Shown one piece after another: positions 15,510 through 24,055 of a DNA stretch of 43,407 bases (positions within the stretch are counted from its first letter, which is position 1; each line of letters starts with the position of its first letter). Under the pieces are notes generated by a model. The model made no database searches and was not told the DNA's origin. It was given only the letters and a program-made list of their open reading frames with translations. The position numbers were made by a program, and so were the translations under genes. This DNA comes from Candidatus Symbiothrix dinenymphae. GTDB taxonomy: Bacteria; Bacteroidota; Bacteroidia; Bacteroidales; Azobacteroidaceae. The stretch lies in the NCBI GenBank assembly GCA_001417715.1, contig BBRT01000158.1, positions 1 through 43,407 of the forward strand. Direction: 5' to 3'.

Positions 15510-18500
15510 ATGGCGGAGCAAAATCCCCAACCTTTTCTCAGTCTTGTTGCAGCCGATTTAATCGCGCGCTATGGTGCTGACTTGTCGGATGTTGCGGTCG
15601 TGTTTCCTAATATCCGCGCCGGTTTGTTTTTTAACAACTACTTGTATAAACAGGCGCAGCAACCCTTGTGGGCACCTCATTACACCTCCATCGAAAACCT
15701 CTTTGAGCAGGCATCCAACTTGCAAACGGGTGATAGCATCCGGCTGATTAGCCTGCTGTATGATGTTTATATTCAGGTGTTTAACAAATATGCGAGCGAG
15801 CCGAGTGCCGAAACGATTGACGAGTTTTTCTTCTTCGGCGAGGTGTTGCTCAATGACTTTGACGACATCGACAAAAATTTGGTGAATGCCCGTGCCCTGT
15901 TCAGTAATTTGCAGGATTTGGATGCCCTGCGCGATGATTTCACACACTTGTCCGACAACCAGCGAGAGGCATTGATGCGCCGCTTCCAACAATTTTTTAT
16001 CGGCGACACTGCCCTGAAAACTGCTTTTCGCAATATTTGGAATATTCTCGGTGAAGTTTACACCGATTTTAAGCAAAAGTTGGTTGCTGAAAACACTGCC
16101 TATCAGGGTATGCTGATGCGCGATGTGATTGAACAATTGGATGTTCAGGAGGGGATTGCGGGTCAAGCCCGCAATGACGATGCCAAAGGCGGCGAAGCCG
16201 CCTTTGTGGGCGATGCAGAGGGTGGCGAAGCCGCCCCCTGTCATTGCGGGCTTGACCCGCAATCCCCTGACAATGAACGCCATTATGTGTTCGTAGGCTT
16301 CAACGTCCTGAGCAAATGCGAAGAACGCCTTTTCAAGTACCTGAAACCCCAATCCGCATTCTATTGGGATTACGACAAATACTACCTCGACACGGAAGCG
16401 GGGCGATTTATCAAACAAAACATCCAAAAATTCGGCACAGCATTAGACAAAAGCGACTTCGACACATTCACGCACTCGGAGAAAAAAATCACATTTCTGG
16501 CATCACCATCAGACAGCGCACAGGCAGCGGCAATTAGCCCGTGGATAGACACTCTACAACAGCCTCCCACGTTCACACAGCCCAATTCGGCGATTGTACT
16601 GTGTAACGAAAAACTGTTGCCAACCGTAATGCACGCCATCCCGCCCGCAAAAGTGGAAAACGTGAACATCACAATGGGCTTCCCAATCACGCAAACCGCC
16701 ATTTGCAGCTTTTTGCAGGTTGTGACGGAGATGCACACCAAAGGCTATCGTGCCGGCGACCAATCGTTTTATTACAAATTCGTGTTGCCCGTGTTGAGGC
16801 ATCCTTATACGCAGTTGATTTTTCCGGCAGCTGCTGAAATGGAGAAAACAATCATTCGAGATAAACAGTTTTTCATTAGTTCGCAGGGGATTGCGGGTCA
16901 AGCCCGCAATGACAATTCCACTGCGGGTCAAGCTCCTGCCATATTTGCCCCCCTCCCCGATACACTCGCTTTGGCAGAATACCTGCTGGAACTCATCCAA
17001 GCCATCGGCAAAAAACATGAAAAAACATCATCCGAAGTGGAAGTTTACACCGGACTGCATCAGGAGTCAATCTTTCGGGCTTTTCAGGTCGTCAATCGGC
17101 TATATGCGACACTGGCGGCGGACAAAAAGAAGATGAAGAAGGAAACTTTTCTCCGCTTGTTGCGCAAACTGTTGGCAACGGTGCAAATTCCTTTCCACGG
17201 CGAACCGGTCAAGGGGCTGCAAATCATGGGCGTACTCGAAACGCGCACGCTGGACTTCAAAAATCTGCTGATGCTAAACGTCAACGAGGGTTTTATGCCC
17301 GGCACAACCGGCGAAAATACGTTTGTGCCCCAGTTTCTCCGCGAACATTTCGGGATGAGCACCATCGACCATCAAGACTCGGTGTACGCCTACTATTTTT
17401 ATCGCCTCATCCAACGCGCCGCACATATCACGCTGGTTTACAGCACCGACAAAACGCAAACGGGCAAGTCGGAAATCAGTCGTTTTCTGCTGCAACTGCT
17501 CGTTGACCAGAATTTGAAAGACAAAATTCAGCGTTTCTCGTTGCAAGCCGCCATCAAACCCCGCCAAACGGAGGCAATCACGGTCGAAAAATCGCCGGAA
17601 ATCCTGACCGCACTAAAAAATCGCTTCGATGCAAATTACCCCGAATCGCGCCCACTGTCGCCAAGTGCCCTCAACACCTACATAGATTGCAGCTATCGCT
17701 TTTATTTGCAGTACATTAAGGGCATCAAAGAGAAAGAGGAGCTGGCAGATGAGCTTGACAATTCCATTTTTGGCAGCATCTTTCATCGCGCGGCGGAATA
17801 TCTTTATCAGTTACCGGTTACCAGTTACCAGTTGCCAATTACCAATTACCAATTATCAATTACCGGCGAATATTTGGATGATTTTTTGAAAAATCCGCAT
17901 AAAATTGATGATTTGGTGCTGCGTGCTTTCAAAACCGAGTATTTCAATGGGCGCGAGGTTGGTAAGGAGGATTTTAATGGGGAGCAGTTGATTAATTTTC
18001 ATGTGATTAGCAGGATGTTGACGTGGTTGATTCAGTTTGACCGTTTGCGCACGCCGTTCACTGTCAATGGGTTAGAAATGCGGGTGGCGGGCGAATTTGC
18101 TTTGCCCGAACGCGGTGTGACGTTGAAAATTGGCGGTATCATTGACCGTTTGGACGAAAAAGACGGCTCTCAGTATATTATTGACTACAAAACGGGCGGC
18201 AATGCCAAAGAAATTAAAGCCGTTGAGGACTTGTTTGAGCAAAAAACCGGTCGTGCTGCACATATTTTTCAGACATTTGTTTATGCCTCTGTGTTGCTCC
18301 AAAAGCAAGAAACGATGTTGCCAATCGTCCCGCAGCTGCTCTACATCCGTCAGGCGCACCAAGAGGATTATTCGCCAACGATTGTGTTTGGCAAAGAAAA
18401 GGAACCGATTACCGACTTTCGCGAGCTGCAGTCCGAATTTAACGAGCTGTTAATGAGTAAAATAGACGACCTGTTCAATCCCGATATTCCGTTTACGCAA

Positions 18501-18557
18501 ACGGAAATTGCCAGAAATTGTGAATATTGCAGTTTTAAGGAATTGTGTGACAGATAA
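15510..18557 (+). CDS. AddB-like PD-(D/E)XK nuclease family protein
   Basis: 1015 residues from the ATG at 15510 (the TTG at 15501 is in the same frame but less likely). The C-terminal nuclease has GIIDRLDE then IIDYKTGG (about residues 880-893), giving the D...DxK catalytic set. A Cys in YIDCSYRF (about 725) together with C-x2-C-x5-C at the very end (NCEYCSFKELC) matches the iron-sulfur staple of AddB-type nucleases, which process double-strand-break ends with AddA. The N-terminal part is helicase-like but lacks a clear Walker A. Four repeat insertions are read in frame (16151-16269, two arms; 16884-16913; 17804-17866). addA is not adjacent in the window. Confidence 0.85.
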   Translation: MAEQNPQPFLSLVAADLIARYGADLSDVAVVFPNIRAGLFFNNYLYKQAQQPLWAPHYTSIENLFEQASNLQTGDSIRLISLLYDVYIQVFNKYASEPSAETIDEFFFFGEVLLNDFDDIDKNLVNARALFSNLQDLDALRDDFTHLSDNQREALMRRFQQFFIGDTALKTAFRNIWNILGEVYTDFKQKLVAENTAYQGMLMRDVIEQLDVQEGIAGQARNDDAKGGEAAFVGDAEGGEAAPCHCGLDPQSPDNERHYVFVGFNVLSKCEERLFKYLKPQSAFYWDYDKYYLDTEAGRFIKQNIQKFGTALDKSDFDTFTHSEKKITFLASPSDSAQAAAISPWIDTLQQPPTFTQPNSAIVLCNEKLLPTVMHAIPPAKVENVNITMGFPITQTAICSFLQVVTEMHTKGYRAGDQSFYYKFVLPVLRHPYTQLIFPAAAEMEKTIIRDKQFFISSQGIAGQARNDNSTAGQAPAIFAPLPDTLALAEYLLELIQAIGKKHEKTSSEVEVYTGLHQESIFRAFQVVNRLYATLAADKKKMKKETFLRLLRKLLATVQIPFHGEPVKGLQIMGVLETRTLDFKNLLMLNVNEGFMPGTTGENTFVPQFLREHFGMSTIDHQDSVYAYYFYRLIQRAAHITLVYSTDKTQTGKSEISRFLLQLLVDQNLKDKIQRFSLQAAIKPRQTEAITVEKSPEILTALKNRFDANYPESRPLSPSALNTYIDCSYRFYLQYIKGIKEKEELADELDNSIFGSIFHRAAEYLYQLPVTSYQLPITNYQLSITGEYLDDFLKNPHKIDDLVLRAFKTEYFNGREVGKEDFNGEQLINFHVISRMLTWLIQFDRLRTPFTVNGLEMRVAGEFALPERGVTLKIGGIIDRLDEKDGSQYIIDYKTGGNAKEIKAVEDLFEQKTGRAAHIFQTFVYASVLLQKQETMLPIVPQLLYIRQAHQEDYSPTIVFGKEKEPITDFRELQSEFNELLMSKIDDLFNPDIPFTQTEIARNCEYCSFKELCDR
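16151..16269. repeat. Pair of R1 arms plus GGCGGC palindromes, coding copy in the AddB-like gene
   Basis: One R1 arm at 16151-16179 and an inverted arm at 16240-16269 enclose two imperfect palindromes built on GGCGGCGAAGCCGCC. The whole 119-base insert keeps the reading frame and gives protein text such as GIAGQARND and CHCGLDPQSP, which does not belong to the nuclease family. Confidence 0.9.
16884..16913. repeat. R1 repeat, second coding site in the AddB-like gene
   Basis: CAGGGGATTGCGGG...CCCGCAATGAC read in frame as QGIAGQARND. A weaker partial copy (CTGCGGGTCAAGC) follows at about 16920. Confidence 0.9.
17804..17866. repeat. Octamer-like repeat array in the AddB-like gene
   Basis: About 63 bases of near-repeats of TTACCAGT/TTACCAAT translate to alternating (V/I)TSYQLP-type text. 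The same repeat type occurs inside leuS at 39329-39357. It sits between AAEYLYQL and GEYLDDFL, a surface-loop position, and keeps the frame. Confidence 0.85.
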
Positions 18558-18650
18558 AAATGGGTGCACGACAAATTTTCCCTTTGGAATTGCACGCACG
18601 GGAATATATTTGAGACATCTTCATCTTCATATTTCAATTGTCTGAATCAG

Positions 18651-18752
18651 GATTTTCAAGATGAAAGGATTGGCAGGATTATCTTCAATCCTGTCAATCC
18701 TTTTGTCTGAACTTTGATTTTCGTATGATTTTAATGATTTGTATGATTGTTT
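18651..18752. repeat. Dispersed repeat R4, copy 1
   Basis: Between the nuclease and the LRR gene (18558-18841, no gene seen). Contains GATTTTCAAG, then an inverted pair AAGGATTGGCAGGATT / AATCCTGTCAATCCTT, then TTTTGTCTGAACT and GATTTTCGTATGATT. A second copy with the same order lies at 40945-41057. Short inverted copies of the CAGACGAAAATCACAG part follow at about 18776-18806. Confidence 0.8.
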
Positions 18753-18817
18753 TTAATCATACAAATCATCTTAAAATCACAGTTCAGACGAAAATCACAG
18801 TTCAGACGAACATCATG

Positions 18818-18845
18818 GTAGAGACGTGGCGCGCCACGTCTCTAC
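18818..18845. repeat. 28-base perfect palindrome at the 3' end of the LRR gene
   Basis: GTAGAGACGTGGC followed directly by its reverse complement plus the central GC pair. It overlaps the last codon and stop of the minus-strand LRR gene (ends 18842). It can form a strong hairpin on either strand and may act as a terminator or be a dispersed palindromic element. Confidence 0.85.
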
Positions 18846-20656
18846 TGCTTCACCACCTTCAAAGTTTGCTCACCTATCCGCAGCAGATACACACCATTCG
18901 GCTCGCCGGACAAATCTATGCGGCTTTCGCGGGTCGTTTGCAGCAATTCGCCTCTCAGGTTGTGCACTTTGATTTCTGCGCCGTTGGGGTTGTTCACATA
19001 TACTACGCCGGTGGTGGGATTAGGATAAACCTCCGGTATGGAATTAACGGCGCGAACTTCGGTTCCGCCACATTCATCAAGCTGCGCCTGCAAAGTTGCT
19101 ATTTGAGATTGCAAGGTAGCTACTTCAGTTTGCAAGGTAGTTATTTGACCTTGCTTGCTTGTGCTGTCTGTTTGCAGAGTACTTACATGCGATTGCAATG
19201 CACCTTTTTCGCTTTGCAATGCAGCCTTTTCTGCTTGCAAGGTAGCTATTTGCCCTTGCTTGGTTGTGCTGTCCGCTTGCAAGGCTGCAACGTGCGCTTG
19301 ACAGTCGTCTAATGTCGCATCTATCGCATCACTAATAATTCTGCCAAACACACTGATCCAACTGCTATTGGCGTAAGCACCTACTGCAGAAGCAGGCACA
19401 TAAAGAGTGTCGACACTCACCGTAAAATTATCATCGCCTAGTAATGGTGGTGTAGTGGCAAGGCAAGTAACGAAGGTAAGACCGCTGCATTCTCGAAAAG
19501 CATACCGCTCGATAGAGGTCACACCGCCAGGTATCGTCACAGAAGTTAAACCGCGGCAAGCATAAAAAGCAAACTCTCCAATGCTTGTAACACCGTCAGG
19601 TAGCATTACTGAAGTTAAACTATCGCAACCCAAAAAAGCTCTCGAGCCGATAGTATCAACGCTGCTCGGTATGGTATATGATGCGCCTTGCTTGCCTGAG
19701 GGATAGTGGATAATGGTAGTTTTGTTCTTATTAAATACAACTCCATCTACCGCAGAAAGACTTGCATTGGCAGCATCGATGTTTATGGCAGTTGGTCCAA
19801 TAGAGGAAACTATATTAGCAATAGTCGTCAGTCCGCTACCTATGTTTATTTCGGTTACACCTGAGCAACCGGAAAAAGTAGACTGCTCGATAGAGGTAAC
19901 GCCGTCTGGTATCGTCACCGAAGTTAAGCCAGTGCAATAACTAAAAGCACCAAAGCCGATAGACGTAACGCTATTAGGTATCGTCACCGAAGTTAAGCCC
20001 TTGCAATTAAAAAAAGCATTTACGTCAATAGTATCAACGCTGCTCGGTATGGTATATGCGCCTGTTTTTTTTGCAGGGCATTGTATGAGCGTTGTTTTAT
20101 TTTTATTGAACAATACGCCATCTACCGAAGTGTAATTTGCATTGGCGGCGTCTACGTCTATGGCAGTTAAGCTATCGCAACCATTAAAAGCCCGTTCGCC
20201 GATAGATGTAACGGAGTTGGGTATGGTTATGCTCGTTAGAGGAGAGCAACCGTTAAAAGCCTGTTCGCCGATCGATGTAACGGAGTTGCCAATGGTTACG
20301 CTCGTTAGACCTCTGCAAAACCAAAAAGCGTAGTTGTCGATAAATGTAACGGAGTTGGGTATGGTTACGCTCGTTAGACCTCTGCATCCGGAAAAAGCGA
20401 ACTTGCCGATAGAAGTAACGCCCTGCTCTATTACCACAGAGGTCATCTGCGAATAGTACGTACCCCACGGCGCAGTAGTGTGCTGTTGTGGATAACCTCT
20501 ATTGTCGTCATAGTCGCTCATATCCCCTGTACCACTAATGGTGAGTGTGGTCGTTGGGGCATCATACGACCACGTTACTTCGGCATTAGCCGCCCCTGTT
20601 GTGCCGAGCAATACTCCCATCGCTACAAGGCACTTGAATGAATTTTTCTGTTTCAT
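18842..20656 (-). CDS. Secreted BspA-like leucine-rich-repeat protein with T9SS sorting tail
   Basis: 604 residues. Signal peptide at 1-25 (ends ANA). Residues about 55-430 are BspA/LRR_5 repeats of the form LTSVTIPNSVTSIGxxAFxxC, broken by two segments with VDGVLFNKNKTTLIQCP-like text. Residues about 440-535 form a heptad-like coiled coil built from near-identical units (ALQADSTTKQGQIATLQ and variants). The C-terminal 75 residues (YPNPTTGVVYV...LKVVKQ) are a type IX secretion sorting domain. It is probably exported to the cell surface for adhesion. A long structured leader (RNA B) precedes it. Ligand unknown. Confidence 0.9.
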   Translation of the reverse strand: MKQKNSFKCLVAMGVLLGTTGAANAEVTWSYDAPTTTLTISGTGDMSDYDDNRGYPQQHTTAPWGTYYSQMTSVVIEQGVTSIGKFAFSGCRGLTSVTIPNSVTFIDNYAFWFCRGLTSVTIGNSVTSIGEQAFNGCSPLTSITIPNSVTSIGERAFNGCDSLTAIDVDAANANYTSVDGVLFNKNKTTLIQCPAKKTGAYTIPSSVDTIDVNAFFNCKGLTSVTIPNSVTSIGFGAFSYCTGLTSVTIPDGVTSIEQSTFSGCSGVTEINIGSGLTTIANIVSSIGPTAINIDAANASLSAVDGVVFNKNKTTIIHYPSGKQGASYTIPSSVDTIGSRAFLGCDSLTSVMLPDGVTSIGEFAFYACRGLTSVTIPGGVTSIERYAFRECSGLTFVTCLATTPPLLGDDNFTVSVDTLYVPASAVGAYANSSWISVFGRIISDAIDATLDDCQAHVAALQADSTTKQGQIATLQAEKAALQSEKGALQSHVSTLQTDSTSKQGQITTLQTEVATLQSQIATLQAQLDECGGTEVRAVNSIPEVYPNPTTGVVYVNNPNGAEIKVHNLRGELLQTTRESRIDLSGEPNGVYLLRIGEQTLKVVKQ

Positions 20657-20751
20657 AATAAATGAATTTTTAATTTTTACTTTTTTTTTAATTTTTCAAT
20701 TTTCTATTTTTTTACTAACTGATTTTGCGGGACAATCCCGCCATGAAGACA

Positions 20752-21105
20752 TACGAACAAAGCCACACCAAGGCAAAAGCCCTGATGTGGCTGACTATAT
20801 GTTGTCTGAACGAATTCTAATAATTTTGTATCCCATTGTTTTAAAAGTTTATGGACTAAACTCTTAAACTCTGCAAACTAAAAGCGTAAAACTGCTCGTG
20901 TGAATGCCTATTTCTATCGTCTGGCTCTAGTAATACCTTTTCCTCAAATAAGCACGAAACAATTTACGCCGGAGCGTAATTTCGCTAACTTATTCTCAGG
21001 GAAATTTACTAGATTTCGACGATATGAGAATAAGAGCTAAAAGCCCTATTATCCGTATTTTATAATTCTAACTTTTCATTTTTTGTTGTTTTATTTCTTT
21101 GTTCA
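20752..21105 (-). ncRNA. Structured RNA B (leader or small RNA, unassigned)
   Basis: No gene lies between 20657 and 21203. On the minus strand, downstream of a promoter box (21112-21119), the sequence folds into a rod at 20917-21022: TCGTC/GACGA, TCTAGTAA/TTACTAGA, TTTCC/GGAAA, GAATAAG/CTTATTT and a terminal TTACGC-TCCG-GCGTAA hairpin. A small hairpin precedes the rod. The CTAGTAAATTT...GGTA(A)TTACTAG core is shared with RNA C. It ends with a 14-bp hairpin (20761-20792). The LRR gene starts about 95 bases further on. Family not recognised; 6S-like fold is one option. Confidence 0.55.
20761..20792 (-). terminator. Strong hairpin at the end of RNA B
   Basis: On the minus strand AGCCACATCAGGGC pairs with GCCTTGGTGTGGCT over 14 positions including wobble pairs, with a TTTT loop, followed by TTTGTT. 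It could end RNA B or attenuate the LRR gene. Confidence 0.55.
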
Positions 21106-21111
21106 ACGCGG

Positions 21112-21119
21112 CAAAGGTA
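21112..21119 (-). promoter_or_regulatory. Promoter -7 box of RNA B and the LRR gene
   Basis: Reads TACCTTTG on the minus strand. It diverges from the acetyltransferase promoter 55 bases away. Confidence 0.6.
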
Positions 21120-21174
21120 CGCATTATTTTTGAATTGTGGATACGCTTAAAATATTTGTATCAAAAAAAAGCAT

Positions 21175-21182
21175 TACCTTTG
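21175..21182 (+). promoter_or_regulatory. Promoter -7 box of the MBOAT operon
   Basis: TACCTTTG, 21 bases before the ATG at 21204. The earlier in-frame ATG at 21099 would lie upstream of the transcript and is rejected for that reason. Confidence 0.6.
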
Positions 21183-21203
21183 CCGAAAAATTTGGGCATT
21201 TGT

Positions 21204-22598
21204 ATGCTTTTTTCGAGTTTGACATTTCTGTATGCATTCATTCCTTTGTGTTTTGGCTTGTATTTAGTGGCGAAACGCACCAAGCATCGCAATTATATAC
21301 TTGTCCTTTTTTCGCTTGTTTTTTATGCTTGGGGGGAGCCGATGTGGATTTTTCTGCTGCTTTTTACTTCCTTTTTCAATTTTGTTTTGGGGCTTCTGAT
21401 TGGTCGTTGGAAGCATTGTAAGCCCGTTATTGTGTTGGTGGTTTTGGCGGTAACTATCAATTTAAGTTTGTTGCTTTTTTTTAAGTATGGCGGTTTCATT
21501 TGGGACAATTTGGATGCGCTGTTTTCTTTGCCTTTTGCCCGTCCTACCAATACTTTGCCGATAGGCATTTCGTTTTATACATTTCAGGCAATCTCCTATC
21601 TTGTTGATATTAAGCGTGGTACGGTGGAGCCGCAGCGCAATCCGCTGTATTTTTTATTGTATATCTCCTTTTTCCCGCAACTTATTGCCGGTCCCATTGT
21701 GCGCTACAACCTTGTTGCCGAAGCACTTATGTACCGTAAAGTTGATTGGAACGATGTGGCAGCCGGTCTCAATCGGTTTTGTTTTGGTTTGTACAAAAAG
21801 GTGCTTATTGCCAATGTTGCCGGCAAGTTCGTTGCCTTGTATTTAGAAACCAACTTTGGCTCGCTTGCCTGTGCGGAAGCGTGGTTTGGCATCGCCATGT
21901 TTTCGGTGCAGTTGTATTTCGATTTCAGCGGCTATTCCGATATGGCTATCGGGTTGGCGCGCATGTTTGGTTTCCGGTTTGAGGAAAACTTCCGACATCC
22001 GTATGCAGCTATTTCCTGCGGCGATTTTTACAGACGCTGGCATATTTCGCTCGGGCAGTTTTTTCGCGACTATGTATATATTCCCTTGGGTGGAAATCGC
22101 CGCCACCACGAACGTAATATCTTCATAGTGTGGTCATTAACCGGAATATGGCACGGTGCCAACTGGAATTTTCTGCTCTGGGGAATGTATTTTGGCGTTT
22201 TTATGATTATTGAAAAAAAGATGAAATCAGTATTGGACAAAACCCCCGGCATCGTCAAGCACCTGTACACGCTATTCCTAACCGGTTTCAGCTGGTCCAT
22301 TTTTTATTTTACCGATTTCAGCAAACTTAAAGCGTTTGTAATCAACCTCTTTTATTCCGAATCCGCCATAAATCCGCAATTTTTCACCGATTTATTGGAA
22401 CACACTTTTTGGTTTGCCGGTGTACTCATCCTGTGTCTGCCTTGGGACGAATTTTTCCCTCCGAAATCGCGGGTTTATCGGTGGACTGCGAAAGGGTACA
22501 AATATCTGGCACCGGTTACGAATGTCGCCTTTTTGTGCGCCTCAACCGCCATGCTGGTTGGTTCAACCTATAATCCATTCATTTATTTTAGATTCTGA
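21204..22598 (+). CDS. MBOAT-family membrane O-acyltransferase
   Basis: 464 residues from MLFSSLTFLYAF, about 11-12 membrane segments, of the AlgI/DltB/PatA type. Signatures are LPIGISFYTFQAISYLVD, FFPQLIAGPIVRY, FDFSGYSDMAIGLARMFGF, FYRRWHISLG and the catalytic His region GIWHGANWNF (about residue 315). Such proteins move acetyl groups across the membrane onto polysaccharide or peptidoglycan. Its stop overlaps the start of the DHHW gene by one base (TGATG), so the three genes to 25466 are one operon. Target polymer inferred from the LysM partner. Confidence 0.93.
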   Translation: MLFSSLTFLYAFIPLCFGLYLVAKRTKHRNYILVLFSLVFYAWGEPMWIFLLLFTSFFNFVLGLLIGRWKHCKPVIVLVVLAVTINLSLLLFFKYGGFIWDNLDALFSLPFARPTNTLPIGISFYTFQAISYLVDIKRGTVEPQRNPLYFLLYISFFPQLIAGPIVRYNLVAEALMYRKVDWNDVAAGLNRFCFGLYKKVLIANVAGKFVALYLETNFGSLACAEAWFGIAMFSVQLYFDFSGYSDMAIGLARMFGFRFEENFRHPYAAISCGDFYRRWHISLGQFFRDYVYIPLGGNRRHHERNIFIVWSLTGIWHGANWNFLLWGMYFGVFMIIEKKMKSVLDKTPGIVKHLYTLFLTGFSWSIFYFTDFSKLKAFVINLFYSESAINPQFFTDLLEHTFWFAGVLILCLPWDEFFPPKSRVYRWTAKGYKYLAPVTNVAFLCASTAMLVGSTYNPFIYFRF

Positions 22599-24055
22599 TG
22601 AACAAATTTAGTGCCATATTGTTTTTTACGATTCTCTGCATCGGTTTTGCAAGTTACTTTGTGATTTCGGCAGACGATATTTCGTCGGAAGAAAAGCGGA
22701 AATTATCGACTTTCCCCCAAATGCAGTGGCAAAATTACATTCAAGGGCATCTGACAGACAGTATCGACAATTACATCGACGACCACTTCCCGCTACGCGA
22801 ACGATTTATAGACATGGCAGATGAAATCAACTATTACAAAGGCTTACAGGCGAATAGCGGTGAAAAAATCGTCCAACCCATCGCCCAATCCATCGTCCAA
22901 ACTGAACCCGATAATGACAAACAGGAAGATATTGACGATGCCGATGATGTCGGCGATACCGACGACTTGCCGACAACCGACAGCCCGAAAGAAAACAAAA
23001 CAACAGAGAAAATCATCGTCTATGACAATATAAACGGTTATTTTCAGAACGATATGCTAATTTTAAATGGTGCAGCATTTCCCATTAGCGGCGGCACCCC
23101 AAGCAAAACAAAACCGTTTGCCGATGTGGTAAACGACTATGCGGAGAAATTAGCAGGGCAAGTGCGTGTTGTAACCGCTGTTGCGCCGCTCTCTTCGGCA
23201 TTTATTCCCAATCGCAAATACTCCCATTTGAATGCTCAGAATCAGCTAACACTCGAAACGCTTCACAGTTATCTATCGCCGAATGTGCTGTTTTCAGACG
23301 TTTTTACGCATCTAAATGCACACAGCAACGAATACATTTTTTTCAAAACTGACCACCACTGGACTGCGCTTGGGGCATATTACGCTTACGAAGCATTTTG
23401 TGAAGCCACCGGAACAACGCCCGTACCCAAAGAGAATATGGAAAAACGCACAAAATCCCGTTTCCTGGGCTCGCTGTACTCTCTGACACATGACAGAAAC
23501 GTAAAAAAGAATCCGGATAGTGTCGAGTACTATGTTCCACACATTGCAACAACCGCTTCCTATTTTGAAAGAGAAACCAATCGAGAAGTACGCAGCTCTG
23601 TGTTTTGTCAGAAATGTAAAGGCTATGATACCTTTTTGCGCATGGACTATCCGCTTATGCACATCAAAACGAATGCGAAAAACGGCAAAAAAATTGTGGT
23701 GATTAAAGATTCGATGGGAAATGCCTTTGTGGTGTACCTCATCAACCATTACGAAGAACTATGGGTGGTCGATTTCAGGTATTCAAAACACAATCTTATG
23801 AATCTCATCCGGAAACATAATATCACCGATATGGTTTTTGCCATTGGAATGTATAATGCACAAAGTCGCAGTGTTGCGAAAAAAATGACTCGGTTGGGCA
23901 CACAAAATTTTTCAATCCAAGCAGCAAGCGACACTACGAGCAGGGCAATGCCGGTTGTCAACGACAGCATTATTGCACTGAGTGACACAATTAATAAGGA
24001 CATGATTAATGAACACAACACGAAAAATGATGAAAAAATGGATTCTATTTATTAA
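22598..24055 (+). CDS. DHHW-family (AlgX/AlgJ-like) acetylation partner
   Basis: 485 residues. N-terminal signal anchor (residues about 5-25), then EEKRKLSTFP and a region typical of AlgJ/AlgX-like SGNH-fold proteins, with the family motif TDHHWTALG near residue 250 carrying the Asp-His pair, and VVIKDSMGNAF for the catalytic Ser block. It acts outside the cytoplasmic membrane, receiving acetyl groups from the MBOAT partner. Residues about 100-145 are an acidic, low-complexity insert (DDADDVGDTDDLPTTD). It overlaps the next gene's possible start at 24009. Confidence 0.88.
   Translation: MNKFSAILFFTILCIGFASYFVISADDISSEEKRKLSTFPQMQWQNYIQGHLTDSIDNYIDDHFPLRERFIDMADEINYYKGLQANSGEKIVQPIAQSIVQTEPDNDKQEDIDDADDVGDTDDLPTTDSPKENKTTEKIIVYDNINGYFQNDMLILNGAAFPISGGTPSKTKPFADVVNDYAEKLAGQVRVVTAVAPLSSAFIPNRKYSHLNAQNQLTLETLHSYLSPNVLFSDVFTHLNAHSNEYIFFKTDHHWTALGAYYAYEAFCEATGTTPVPKENMEKRTKSRFLGSLYSLTHDRNVKKNPDSVEYYVPHIATTASYFERETNREVRSSVFCQKCKGYDTFLRMDYPLMHIKTNAKNGKKIVVIKDSMGNAFVVYLINHYEELWVVDFRYSKHNLMNLIRKHNITDMVFAIGMYNAQSRSVAKKMTRLGTQNFSIQAASDTTSRAMPVVNDSIIALSDTINKDMINEHNTKNDEKMDSIY

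Noticed and set aside
16231..16237. Nuclease gene as a pseudogene because of many inserts
   Set aside because: All inserts keep the frame, and both the catalytic and Cys motifs are intact, so it is probably functional.
15558..16427. Minus-strand frame (289 codons) in the nuclease gene
   Set aside because: Antisense shadow; its apparent repeat-derived text comes from R1 on the other strand.
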